A stretch of 64,000 nt of DNA from an uncultured Flavobacteriales bacterium (lineage in GTDB: Bacteria; Bacteroidota; Bacteroidia; Flavobacteriales_D; Crocinitomicaceae), in assembly GCA_913046365.1 (NCBI GenBank), contig CAJWRM010000007.1, positions 1 through 64,000 of the forward strand, read 5' to 3'. Both the position numbers and the translations under genes were made by a program. The notes beneath the pieces are model-generated. The model searched no databases. It saw only the letters and a list, made by a program, of their open reading frames with translations, and was not told the origin of the DNA. Every line of letters begins with the position of its first letter. Positions within the stretch are counted from its first letter, which is position 1. Shown in pieces: positions 19,685-28,855 of this stretch.

Positions 19685-20563
19685 TTATTCTCCCGTGTTC
19701 TCGTTTAGTGAAGAAGCTAGTTTATTAAATAAAGCTTGTGTCTCCTTTATTTGTGAAATACCGTCTTGTATTATTTGTATGTTTTTTTGGGTCGTTGTGT
19801 TTTTACCGGTCCATATTTCATTTCTAGAGCGAAGCATAAGAGGTTTTAGGAGTTCAGCTAAGGCGCTTTGGATATCAGTTTGTGTATTCTCTGTCCCTGA
19901 AAGCAATTGATCCATCTGATTAAGCATCTCACTTCTTTGTGTGTAGGTGCTGTCAGCAATTTTATTTTTTGCATTATCCAGCTCTCTTCTGTAGCGGGTT
20001 ATTTTTATTCTTGTGCTTTCTGAGGATTCGCGTAGCTGCGATATATTATTTTCGATATTCGTTTTCAACTCGTTCTTATTTAGAATTTTAAAATGGCTGT
20101 TAGAAATAGCATTACCTAGTGCATTAGATGCAGCTGCGTATTTTGGATTTAACCGATCAATTTCAGCGCTGATCCTTTTCATGTTTTTTTTGATTTCCTT
20201 AAAGTCCTGCCATATTTCCTCATCAGATTTGATTTTTTTCTTCCCCTTAGCGAGACTCTCAAAAGTGAATTGTAATGCTTTTATTTCATCTGTTTTTAAA
20301 CGTAGTGCTTCATATGATTTAGACATCTCGTTTTTATGCTTTGTAATTGATTTAAAGGGTTCTAAATTTTTATTTAAAATATATCCCTCCAGCCATTGAT
20401 AGGCATCTAATTTATCTCTATAGTCGTTATCTGTTGAGGATTGGTTTTCTTTTGCAGTATTTACATTGGAGACAATGGTTTTGCGGACATCCTCTGTTTT
20501 GTAATAAACAACACATGATGAAAGAAATAAAATGGGAATTACAAGGATTAAAATCTTTTTCAT
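19685..20563 (-). CDS. Hypothetical lipoprotein, long coiled-coil
   Basis: MKKILILVIPILFLSSC lipobox then ~270 aa of mostly helical, charged sequence. Confidence 0.75.
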   Translation of the reverse strand: MKKILILVIPILFLSSCVVYYKTEDVRKTIVSNVNTAKENQSSTDNDYRDKLDAYQWLEGYILNKNLEPFKSITKHKNEMSKSYEALRLKTDEIKALQFTFESLAKGKKKIKSDEEIWQDFKEIKKNMKRISAEIDRLNPKYAAASNALGNAISNSHFKILNKNELKTNIENNISQLRESSESTRIKITRYRRELDNAKNKIADSTYTQRSEMLNQMDQLLSGTENTQTDIQSALAELLKPLMLRSRNEIWTGKNTTTQKNIQIIQDGISQIKETQALFNKLASSLNENTGE

Positions 20564-20647
20564 AAACCTTAAAGTACTAAAAAGGCATTACATGTCAAGG
20601 CACTAGCGATTTTGTTTTGAATAAGTGTTGTGAAATTGAATTTTTTG

Positions 20648-20676
20648 GCAAAAAAAAAGGGCCGAAGCCCCTTTCA
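20648..20676 (-). terminator. Terminator for the NTF2-like lipoprotein gene
   Basis: On the minus strand GAAAGGGGC-TTCG-GCCCTTTTTTTTT, UUCG-type loop plus T-run. Confidence 0.8.
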
Positions 20677-20696
20677 AAATTATTGTTCATCAGGGA

Positions 20697-21260
20697 TTAT
20701 TTACCTCCCATCATTTGTGCAACCACCTCCTCTGGTAATATTTGCATCATTGTTGCACCGAAATCTGCATAATGTGTAAGGGTTGTCATCAAACCTTCAT
20801 CATTGAAATCTGCACTTCCGTAGACTTTACAGTCTAGATTCTTTTCTCCAGAGGCGAAATTCCAAGTACCATAGTATCTAACCGAACCGTCCATAGCTAG
20901 TGTTGTTGTGTCCACTCCAGGAAGGAATATGGCTTGTTTTAATGTAGGCTTCATTATACTCATCATCGCTTCATTATTTGCTTTCCACTCCTCTTTAGTA
21001 CGGTCAGGTTCACCAAGACCTGTTCCTCTTTCCATGAAGTCATCAGCCATCAAGTTTAAAGCACCTTCAAGGTCTTGCTCCCCCCATGCTTTGCAAAGCT
21101 TTTCGAAGCTTGCCACATTTGCTTCATATGTTGCTTTTATGTCTGTGTTTTCGGTCGCTGTCTCAGCATTCCCCGTGGCCTCTTCATTTCCTGTTGCTGA
21201 ATTGTTTCCACAAGAAACAACGAGTCCACCTAGAAGTAGTGTAAAAAAAATCTTTTTCAT
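20697..21260 (-). CDS. NTF2/SnoaL-like (DUF4440-type) lipoprotein
   Basis: MKKIFFTLLLGGLVVSCGNN lipobox; ANVASFEKLCKAWGEQDLEGALNLMADDFMERGTG..VRYYGTWNF. Start set at the internal Met. Confidence 0.7.
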   Translation of the reverse strand: MKKIFFTLLLGGLVVSCGNNSATGNEEATGNAETATENTDIKATYEANVASFEKLCKAWGEQDLEGALNLMADDFMERGTGLGEPDRTKEEWKANNEAMMSIMKPTLKQAIFLPGVDTTTLAMDGSVRYYGTWNFASGEKNLDCKVYGSADFNDEGLMTTLTHYADFGATMMQILPEEVVAQMMGGK

Positions 21261-21417
21261 TTTTATTGGTTTTAATTTAAAAATTTGATTGAAGTGTCGA
21301 ATAGGACACGATTTATTGCAACGCAAAGATAATATTCAAGTCGATTATGGAATAAAATTTTATAAAAAAAGTATCCTAATTGTGGTATATTCTTTGCTTT
21401 TCAATTCTATTTTTGTC

Positions 21418-22122
21418 TTAAAATGGATTGGTAGCCCATACGTTGAGCTCATTGATAAATCCTCTTTCATCCATTTCAATAGCCGAAGTAATCGCATGGG
21501 CGATTTCTTTAGACGTTAGCTTATTGTGTACTTCATCTCTTTCGATTCTATCTGGATTCCCAAAAGCCGTGGTTACTTCACTCGGATTGATTTGACATAC
21601 CCGAATATTGTGTGGGCGCAATTCAGCCTGCCAACATTGCGTAAGACAACGAACTGCGAATTTGGATGAAGCATAAATACTCCCAGTTTGATATCCCTTT
21701 AGGCTCGCAGTCGATCCAATGTTTATGATTGTACCTCCATTGTTATTTTTCATTGCAGGCACAATTTCTTTTGTAAATAAGGCGAGTCCGAATACATTCA
21801 CATTAAATACTTTCTGAAAACTTTCAATTGTCAGCTCTTCGATTGTTTTCCGTTCTCCTATTCCTGCATTATTGATCAAGATATCTACTTTTCCATCTAG
21901 TAAATCCAAACATTTTTCTGCATTCTTAACTATGTTTGATGTGTCTCCAATATCAAATGCTATGCTTTGGCAATCAAGATCTCCAAATGATTTTTCGAGC
22001 CGATCTTGCGATCTTCCTGTAACCAGAACTATAGCTCCTTTATCAATTAAGCTTTTCGCCGTTTCTCTTCCTATTCCTAGGCTTCCTCCAGTGACAATAA
22101 TGCGCTTCTCTTTTACATTCAT
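21418..22122 (-). CDS. Short-chain dehydrogenase/reductase (SDR)
   Basis: IIVTGGSLGIGRETAKSL, INNAGIG, YASSKFAV (YxxxK). Confidence 0.94.
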   Translation of the reverse strand: MNVKEKRIIVTGGSLGIGRETAKSLIDKGAIVLVTGRSQDRLEKSFGDLDCQSIAFDIGDTSNIVKNAEKCLDLLDGKVDILINNAGIGERKTIEELTIESFQKVFNVNVFGLALFTKEIVPAMKNNNGGTIINIGSTASLKGYQTGSIYASSKFAVRCLTQCWQAELRPHNIRVCQINPSEVTTAFGNPDRIERDEVHNKLTSKEIAHAITSAIEMDERGFINELNVWATNPF

Positions 22123-22193
22123 TCGCTTGTATTTTGGATTTGAAAATTAATGAAATTAAGGCAATAAAATGATACCGAATTTTCCTTAAATAT

Positions 22194-22604
22194 TTAGGAT
22201 ACGGTTTCTAACTGTTCTGCAAAACGCCTCATGTATATGCTCACGTGCTTTGGATCGTTTCTTTGAAGATACCTGCTTTCTAGAGGAAATGTTCTTGTTA
22301 TTTTTGGGTCTGACAGATTTTCTAGATGAAGAACATCTTCGTGAGATAGACCATACTCTTCAAGCTCTTGGAAAAGATCATCAATAAATTTGTGCGTTCC
22401 CTTGCAGTATGCATCAGCGTACTCCGTCCATTCATCAAGATGTCCGTTGACCAGCTCTACGACCTCGGTTTGTGTTTTGTCCATTAGGTTTTGGACCAAA
22501 CAGCCTGCGTTACAGCGTGCCATGTGCCCCCATTCATATTCACAACCATCATCGAGATCATTTGCTGTTTTCCTTAGCGCCGAAATTAATTTGTGCTTTT
22601 TCAT
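22194..22604 (-). CDS. Hypothetical protein (136 aa)
   Basis: Intact ORF with coding-like composition (MKKHKLISALRKTANDLDDGCEYEWGHMARCNAGCLVQNLM); no family recognised. Confidence 0.65.
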   Translation of the reverse strand: MKKHKLISALRKTANDLDDGCEYEWGHMARCNAGCLVQNLMDKTQTEVVELVNGHLDEWTEYADAYCKGTHKFIDDLFQELEEYGLSHEDVLHLENLSDPKITRTFPLESRYLQRNDPKHVSIYMRRFAEQLETVS

Positions 22605-22831
22605 TTATGAATAGTTGGGTTATCTAATATTAATACAAAAATATCAATGAAAAGTTTACTTGTAATACCTTTATTATGGTATTCTTTTTTACTTAATACT
22701 TGGTGTCTTTCGCTTTGGATTTTTTGTATTAAAAATAACACCTTATATAGTTTCGATTCTCAAATTTACTCCTTCATTTAGTTGATAAATTGAAAGATTT
22801 TCAAGATTTTTAGGTTCTAAATTATTGCTAC

Positions 22832-25800
22832 ATGAAATACACTTGTCTTAGTCTCATGCTGTTTTGCATGAGTTTCCTTTCCTTTTCTCAAAATTTCAAT
22901 CCCGACTACCAAGATGGTAAAGTAATCTTTCAAGTCCCTGTCGGTGGGCATATGTTTAAAACATTTGATGGTGTTCTTCAACCCGAGGATAATCCATTCT
23001 TACAAAGTATATTCCAAGAGTTTGGAATTTATGAGGTCGTTCAGCTACACCCAAATATTAAGGATGAAAAGTTGGTACGGACTTATGAAATTAGGTTCTC
23101 TGAAATTCAAAAAACTGATATATTGATTGGGCGTGTTAAGTCAGAAGTTGACGTAGTCTACGTTGAAAAAAAAGAGCTTCACAAAACTTTTTTAACTCCT
23201 AACGATACTTATTTTACCAATTCCTTCAACAATGGTATGTGGTGTTTATATCAAATAAATGCACCGCAGGCATGGGATATTTCTACAGGAGATGCAAACA
23301 TTGTTGTTGCTGTAACGGATAATGCGATTCAAGTAAATCACCCCGATCTTGTGAATAAGATTGTTCCGGGTCGCGATGTCGTAGATAATGACAACGACCC
23401 ATCACCTTGCGGAGGCAATGATGGCTTCCATGGTTCTCACGTTTCTGGAACAGTTGGAGCGGAGACCAATAATAACCTTGGTGTGGCTTCCATTGGATAT
23501 AATATTAGCGTGATGCCTATTAAAATCGGAAATTGTTCGACAGGAGCCCTGACTGGAGGTTATGATGGAGTTATTTGGGCAGCTGACAATGGTGCTGATG
23601 CCATTAATATGTCATGGGGAGGCGGAGGCGTTTCAACTTATGGCCAGAACGTATGTAACTACGCTTGGAATGCTGGTGTTATTCTAATTGCTGCCGCGGG
23701 TAACGACAATTCAAGTCAGCAGTTTTATCCTGCTGCTTATAATAACGTTGTTAGTGTTGCGGCTACTTCAAACGGTGACGTTAAGTCAAGCTTTTCACAA
23801 TATGGTACATGGATTGATGTTTCAGCGCCAGGTTCTCAGATTTTAAGCACAAATGAGGGTACATCTTATCAGTTCTCTCAAGGAACTTCGATGGCCTCTC
23901 CAATGGTTGCTGGTTTAGTTGGTTTGATGCTTTCTCACGCTCCATCCGCAACCCCTCAAGATATTGTGGATTGTTTACTTTCATCCGCAGACAATATTGA
24001 ATCCGCAAATCCAAACTATCAAGGACAGCTTGGTTCTGGAAGAATTAATGCGGAAGAGGCACTTATTTGCCTCAACGCCTTTACGTTCAGCTTGGACGCG
24101 GGTATCACATCAATACTAAGCCCACAAGGTCAGCTTTGTACCTCAACAGTATCACCTGAATTTGAGCTGCGAAACTACGGAAGCCAAAACCTGACATCAG
24201 TAACCATTTCCTATCAATACGATGCGGGTGGCGCTGGCGTCCAAACAATTAACTGGACAGGTAACTTGGCGCAAGGTGGTGTAGAAATGGTTTCATTACC
24301 CAACCAAACTTTGAGTGCGGGACAGCATGAATTATTTGTTTCTTGTTCGGCACCAAATGGAAACACCGATCAAAACAATTCGAATAATAATCAAACAGCA
24401 ACCTTTACAGTGGTTCCTTCTGGGCAAGCGGTGAATGTAGAAATTATTACTGACTGCTACGGCTCTGAGATTGAATGGAATATAACAGAAGATGGAGGCA
24501 CTGCAATTCTTGCTTCAGGCGGGCCATATCCCGATATCACAGGAGGAGAGACCTATCAAAACGAGGTTTGTCTTGCCACAGGTTTGTGCTATGTTTTTAC
24601 GATTACGGATACTTATGGCGACGGTCTATATGGTAGTCAATGGACGTGTACGGTCGATGGCTCTTATAGTATTAGTGAGTCCAACGGTAATGTATTGGCT
24701 ACAATACAAGCAGCAAATTCAGATTTTGGATATGAAGAGGTGAATCCGTTCTGTGTTTCCTCGAATGTTTCTTATGATGTTGGAATAAATCAAATTAGTT
24801 ACCCTTACGGTACCATTTGTAACCCTGACGTTGAGGCACAAATTGAAATATTTAATTATGGTTCAGAAGCGTTTTCCTCTGTAGATATAGCTTATGATTA
24901 TGGAACAGGTAACCAAAATTACACTTACAATGGTTCTTTGGCGCCTGGCGCATCTGCAATGCTCACGCTTCCTGCAGTTACTTTGGGAGGTGGTGCAAGT
25001 ACCTTGAATGTTACTGTTGAAAATCCTGATGGAAATCCTGATGGAAATACCGCAAACAACACCATGAGTTCAGAGCTGTATGTTTATGACACTTATCAGG
25101 GGCTTCCGTTCACTGAAGACTTTGAAAGCAATGGTTTCGCCACTAACAATTGGTACATGACCAATAGTGATAATGACATTACATGGGAAATTGCGACTGT
25201 TGTTGGAACCGCTCCAGGAAATAAAGCAGCGAAGATTGATTTTTTCAATTATTCCAATGGTGGTCAGCGTGATGGTTTCCAGACAGCACCATTCGACTTT
25301 GGTCTTTACACCAATATTCAAATGACCTTTGAGCATGCCTTCCGTCGTTATAATCAAGAATCAAGAGATTCTCTGGCAATTCTTATTTCAACCGATTGTG
25401 GAGCAAGCTTTTCGCATATTGGTAGTTATGCAGAAGATGGAACAGGATCATTTGCAACTGCCTACACATCAACAGTTGAATTTGTTCCTACCGCTGATGA
25501 CTGGTGCATGGGCAACGTTGGGTCAGATTGTTTTACACTTGACTTAAATGCATATTCCGGAATGAATGGTGTTGTGATTCGATTTGAGTCTGTCAACAAT
25601 GGCATTGCTGGAAACAATTTATTTATAGATAATATCAATATTACGGGTGACCAATCTTCGAGTCCCCCAACGGCAAGCTTCAATGCCCAAAGCAGTGTTT
25701 GTCTGGGAGACTTTATTCAGTTTTCCAATAACTCTCTCGGAGGCTCTAGTTATGCGTGGGATTTTGGTGATGGCTCCTCTAGTAATATCATGAATCCAAC

Positions 25801-26377
25801 GCATGAATATACCACTATTGGTACTTATAACGTGCAGCTGACAGTGACAAATGCCTTTGGTTCTGATACATTTTCTCAAACAATTATTGTAGGTTCTATC
25901 CCGACTGTTGAGATAAGTTCACCATTTGCAAGTGTATGTAATACCGCTGGAGGATTCAGTATGAGCGGTAGTCCCTCTGGTGGAACTTTTTCAGGTCCTG
26001 GAATCAATGGTAATGTTTTCTCTCCATCAACGGCGGGTGTTGGAAATCATGCGATTACTTATACTTACACGGACAATAATGGTTGCTCCGCAAGTGATTT
26101 CTTGACGATAACTGTAGACAATTGTGCGGGGCTTTTACCGAGCGAACTGCAAAGCCTGATGCTTTATCCAAACCCGAACAAAGGAAGCTTCTTTATTTCA
26201 GGCTTGCCTGAAAGTGGAAGTATTTCAGTTTATTCAGTTGAAGGAAGATTGATCTCAGAATTTGATATCAAGGAGGAATCTCAGTCCATTCGACTTTCTT
26301 CCCCTGCTCCAGGAGCATATCGTATTCTTATTCGGACAGAATCCGGAGAAAGGGTGTTAAAAATGATTGTTTCTTAA
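22832..26377 (+). CDS. Secreted S8 (subtilisin-like) serine peptidase with PKD domain and T9SS type A sorting domain
   Basis: Triad motifs IVVAVTDNAIQVNHPDL (Asp), GFHGSHVSG (His), GTSMASPMVAG (Ser); PKD SYAWDFGDGSSSNIMNPTHEYTTIGTYNVQLTVTN; C-terminal LMLYPNPNKGSFFISG...GAYRILIRTESGERVLKMIVS. Confidence 0.95.
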   Translation: MKYTCLSLMLFCMSFLSFSQNFNPDYQDGKVIFQVPVGGHMFKTFDGVLQPEDNPFLQSIFQEFGIYEVVQLHPNIKDEKLVRTYEIRFSEIQKTDILIGRVKSEVDVVYVEKKELHKTFLTPNDTYFTNSFNNGMWCLYQINAPQAWDISTGDANIVVAVTDNAIQVNHPDLVNKIVPGRDVVDNDNDPSPCGGNDGFHGSHVSGTVGAETNNNLGVASIGYNISVMPIKIGNCSTGALTGGYDGVIWAADNGADAINMSWGGGGVSTYGQNVCNYAWNAGVILIAAAGNDNSSQQFYPAAYNNVVSVAATSNGDVKSSFSQYGTWIDVSAPGSQILSTNEGTSYQFSQGTSMASPMVAGLVGLMLSHAPSATPQDIVDCLLSSADNIESANPNYQGQLGSGRINAEEALICLNAFTFSLDAGITSILSPQGQLCTSTVSPEFELRNYGSQNLTSVTISYQYDAGGAGVQTINWTGNLAQGGVEMVSLPNQTLSAGQHELFVSCSAPNGNTDQNNSNNNQTATFTVVPSGQAVNVEIITDCYGSEIEWNITEDGGTAILASGGPYPDITGGETYQNEVCLATGLCYVFTITDTYGDGLYGSQWTCTVDGSYSISESNGNVLATIQAANSDFGYEEVNPFCVSSNVSYDVGINQISYPYGTICNPDVEAQIEIFNYGSEAFSSVDIAYDYGTGNQNYTYNGSLAPGASAMLTLPAVTLGGGASTLNVTVENPDGNPDGNTANNTMSSELYVYDTYQGLPFTEDFESNGFATNNWYMTNSDNDITWEIATVVGTAPGNKAAKIDFFNYSNGGQRDGFQTAPFDFGLYTNIQMTFEHAFRRYNQESRDSLAILISTDCGASFSHIGSYAEDGTGSFATAYTSTVEFVPTADDWCMGNVGSDCFTLDLNAYSGMNGVVIRFESVNNGIAGNNLFIDNINITGDQSSSPPTASFNAQSSVCLGDFIQFSNNSLGGSSYAWDFGDGSSSNIMNPTHEYTTIGTYNVQLTVTNAFGSDTFSQTIIVGSIPTVEISSPFASVCNTAGGFSMSGSPSGGTFSGPGINGNVFSPSTAGVGNHAITYTYTDNNGCSASDFLTITVDNCAGLLPSELQSLMLYPNPNKGSFFISGLPESGSISVYSVEGRLISEFDIKEESQSIRLSSPAPGAYRILIRTESGERVLKMIVS

Positions 26378-26396
26378 GCGAAAATAGACTATATTT

Positions 26397-26422
26397 AAAA
26401 GAGGCGTAAGCCTCTTTTTTTT
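26397..26422 (+). terminator. Rho-independent terminator downstream of the S8 peptidase
   Basis: AAAAGAGGC-GTAA-GCCTCTTTTTTTT. Confidence 0.85.
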
Positions 26423-26431
26423 GTCCAAACA

Positions 26432-28855
26432 TCATGGTTTATAGAGTTTTTTTCGATGAACAATGCCCTGCATATCAGTAATCATTGCGATATATATACC
26501 TGATGGCTTAGCACAATTGAATTTTTTACAATCTATTAAATTTTCATTTTGTAATTCTAGATATAGAACTTTTTGACCCCTTAAGTCATATAAATTCAGC
26601 TCATTGACATTATCCTCTGATGCACAGATTTCAATATGATTAGCTGTAAGTTTTACATCAATCTCACTGTTATGTTCAGCTTCACCTGTAGAGGCCATAT
26701 ATTGAATAGATATACTTACTTGTTGAGAGCATCCATAGGCATCTGTCACTATAAGCTCATAAGCGCCTGCGCTGAGGTTATCGATGTATGATTCAACAGT
26801 ATCTCCCTCTAGAATATATGTAAATGGAGGTGTTCCGCCAAAAACAAAAATAGAGAGACTTCCTTGTTCATTCTCTGATTGTCCTGAAGTAATAAATTGA
26901 ACAGTCATAAGTTCTGGGTTCGTTATAGAAAACTCAGAAGTATAGGAACATGAATTATTTGTAACAAACGTATACCAATGATTTGAAGCTTCAAAGAGAC
27001 TGTCTGCATTCATTCCGGTATCTCCATTTGACCAATAAACGGAATCAATAGATGCAGTATCAGCAAATAAAAGAGTAGCTGTTCCTGAAGATTGGTTGTT
27101 ACAATTTACTTCCTCTGTGATCAACTGAAACAATGGTGCTGACTCCAATTCAATAACAAGATCATTAGATCTGTAGACAGTGTCTCCTGCTGTATTAAAC
27201 GCTTCAAAATAGTATGTACCTGCGCTTGTAATTAGAAGACTAGAATCTTGCGATCCGTCACTCCATTGGTAATTTTCATAATTACTAAGCTCTATAAGCA
27301 AGCTATCACCACTGCATAATAAGATAGAATCAACTTCCTCTATCAGCTCGAAATGTATGGTTGTGAAAATCTCTTCATAAATATTTATAGATTGATTCAC
27401 TGGGACTTGGTATCTTTTGGCAATTAGACCGCTTGGGAAATAAACATAAATTGAATCTATAATTTCGTTGTTTCCAACACCAAATATTTTATGTTGTGAA
27501 TTTTGTGCAAAAAGCTGCTCACCACAAAAAACAGTTTGTAATTGTTGGGTACCATTTGTATAAACTCTTATTTCAGAGCCTATGGCCATGCGGTTAGATT
27601 CTATACCGAAAGGAGTGATTTTGATGTAATTATTTTCGTTTCCTTGGTTCAATAAAATATCGGGAGGTGTATTCAAATTTAAGACAGCTATATCATAGAA
27701 TCCATCATTGTTGATATCTCCCTTAACAGGACAAAATGATACTGCTGGTATATTTCCATTAATCGAATCATTTATTTTTGTAAAACTTGAACCTCCGTTG
27801 TTTCTATATAGAATTGAGCTTGACAGTGCTCCTTGATTGTTAACTGAATTACCAGTGGCTATGTATAAGTCCTCATACATATCATTGTTGTAATCCACCC
27901 ATAATGCTCCCCATCCAAAGTCATTTACCGCCATATTGTATTCTGGTGCTTTGTCCGAAAAAGAGGTGCCCTCTTGATTTTTAAACAACTTATAGTGATA
28001 GGGCCCGGCACCAGTAATGATTGAATCTACCCCAAAGTCACTTAGAAAAATATCCTGAAAACCATCATTATTATAATCTGAAATAGATGAGGTCATTGGG
28101 TTTTGTCCTTGATTTGAAATTCCTATAGAAACGGCCACATCGTTAAAAATACCGTTCCCTGAATTTTCGTAGAGGGCGTCAGTTCCTATATCTCGGTCAT
28201 TGATAACATGAAGGTCAATTAAATGGTCATTGTTATAATCAAACCAAACACCCATAAAGCTTGGCTGGGTTCCATTGTCGATACCTAGCTCAATCGATTT
28301 TTCAACAAAGGTTCCATTTCCTTGGTTCTCGAAAAACATGTTTCTGCCTTCACCACTTGGATCCGAATAATCGGCAAGGTAGATATCTAAATCATTGTCT
28401 AGGTCATAGTCGATAAAGCTGAAACCATAGGGGTTACTTACTGATGGATAAACACCGGAAGAGATACTCACATCTATAAAGCTGAAATCTCCTTGATTAT
28501 TGTAGATTCTCAATCCGTCGTTGTCATAGGAGATACATAGATCTAAGTCTCCATCATTATCATAGTCAACCCACATGAGCTGTCTAATATCACCATCACT
28601 GAGTAAAAAAGAACCTATTTTATGAAATTGACCATTGAAATTCTTGTAGAATATGATTGAATCGTTGTGCATTGGATAGGTAAGGTCATCCCAGCCATCC
28701 TCGTCAAAGTCATAAAATGTCATTCCATTGGCATTGGACATCGCAAAGTCTTGAAATTCAGTAATATTTTGTTCCATTGAAACGTTAATGAGCTGCTGTC
28801 CGAAGCAAATATTGCTCAGAAATAAACCAACGAGTAAAATCACTTTATTGATCAT
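26432..28855 (-). CDS. FG-GAP/VCBS repeat (CRTAC1/UnbV-like) secreted protein with T9SS type A tail
   Basis: Repeated D.D.DGD.DL/DYNND motifs (WVDYDNDGDLDLCISYDNDG, DYDLDNDLDIYLADY, DYNNDGFQDIFLSD); ASPIC/UnbV-like IGSEIRVYTNGTQQLQTVFCGEQLFAQNSQHKIFGVG; C-terminal LNLYDLRGQKVLYLEL..SGIYIAMI. Confidence 0.9.
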   Translation of the reverse strand: MINKVILLVGLFLSNICFGQQLINVSMEQNITEFQDFAMSNANGMTFYDFDEDGWDDLTYPMHNDSIIFYKNFNGQFHKIGSFLLSDGDIRQLMWVDYDNDGDLDLCISYDNDGLRIYNNQGDFSFIDVSISSGVYPSVSNPYGFSFIDYDLDNDLDIYLADYSDPSGEGRNMFFENQGNGTFVEKSIELGIDNGTQPSFMGVWFDYNNDHLIDLHVINDRDIGTDALYENSGNGIFNDVAVSIGISNQGQNPMTSSISDYNNDGFQDIFLSDFGVDSIITGAGPYHYKLFKNQEGTSFSDKAPEYNMAVNDFGWGALWVDYNNDMYEDLYIATGNSVNNQGALSSSILYRNNGGSSFTKINDSINGNIPAVSFCPVKGDINNDGFYDIAVLNLNTPPDILLNQGNENNYIKITPFGIESNRMAIGSEIRVYTNGTQQLQTVFCGEQLFAQNSQHKIFGVGNNEIIDSIYVYFPSGLIAKRYQVPVNQSINIYEEIFTTIHFELIEEVDSILLCSGDSLLIELSNYENYQWSDGSQDSSLLITSAGTYYFEAFNTAGDTVYRSNDLVIELESAPLFQLITEEVNCNNQSSGTATLLFADTASIDSVYWSNGDTGMNADSLFEASNHWYTFVTNNSCSYTSEFSITNPELMTVQFITSGQSENEQGSLSIFVFGGTPPFTYILEGDTVESYIDNLSAGAYELIVTDAYGCSQQVSISIQYMASTGEAEHNSEIDVKLTANHIEICASEDNVNELNLYDLRGQKVLYLELQNENLIDCKKFNCAKPSGIYIAMITDMQGIVHRKKLYKP

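Noticed and set aside
20013-20399. 128-aa plus-strand ORF
   Set aside because: Antisense of the coiled-coil lipoprotein; no start context or family similarity.
22647-22781. 44-aa hydrophobic ORF MKSLLVIPLLWYSFLLNTWCLSLWIFCIKNNTLYSFDSQIYSFI
   Set aside because: AT-rich intergenic region, no clear promoter or ribosome binding site; hydrophobic ORFs arise easily by chance in T-rich DNA.
25020-25050. Short tandem repeat GATGGAAATCCT inside the S8 peptidase
   Set aside because: Encodes NPDGNPDGNT linker; ordinary low-complexity coding sequence, not a mobile or CRISPR repeat.
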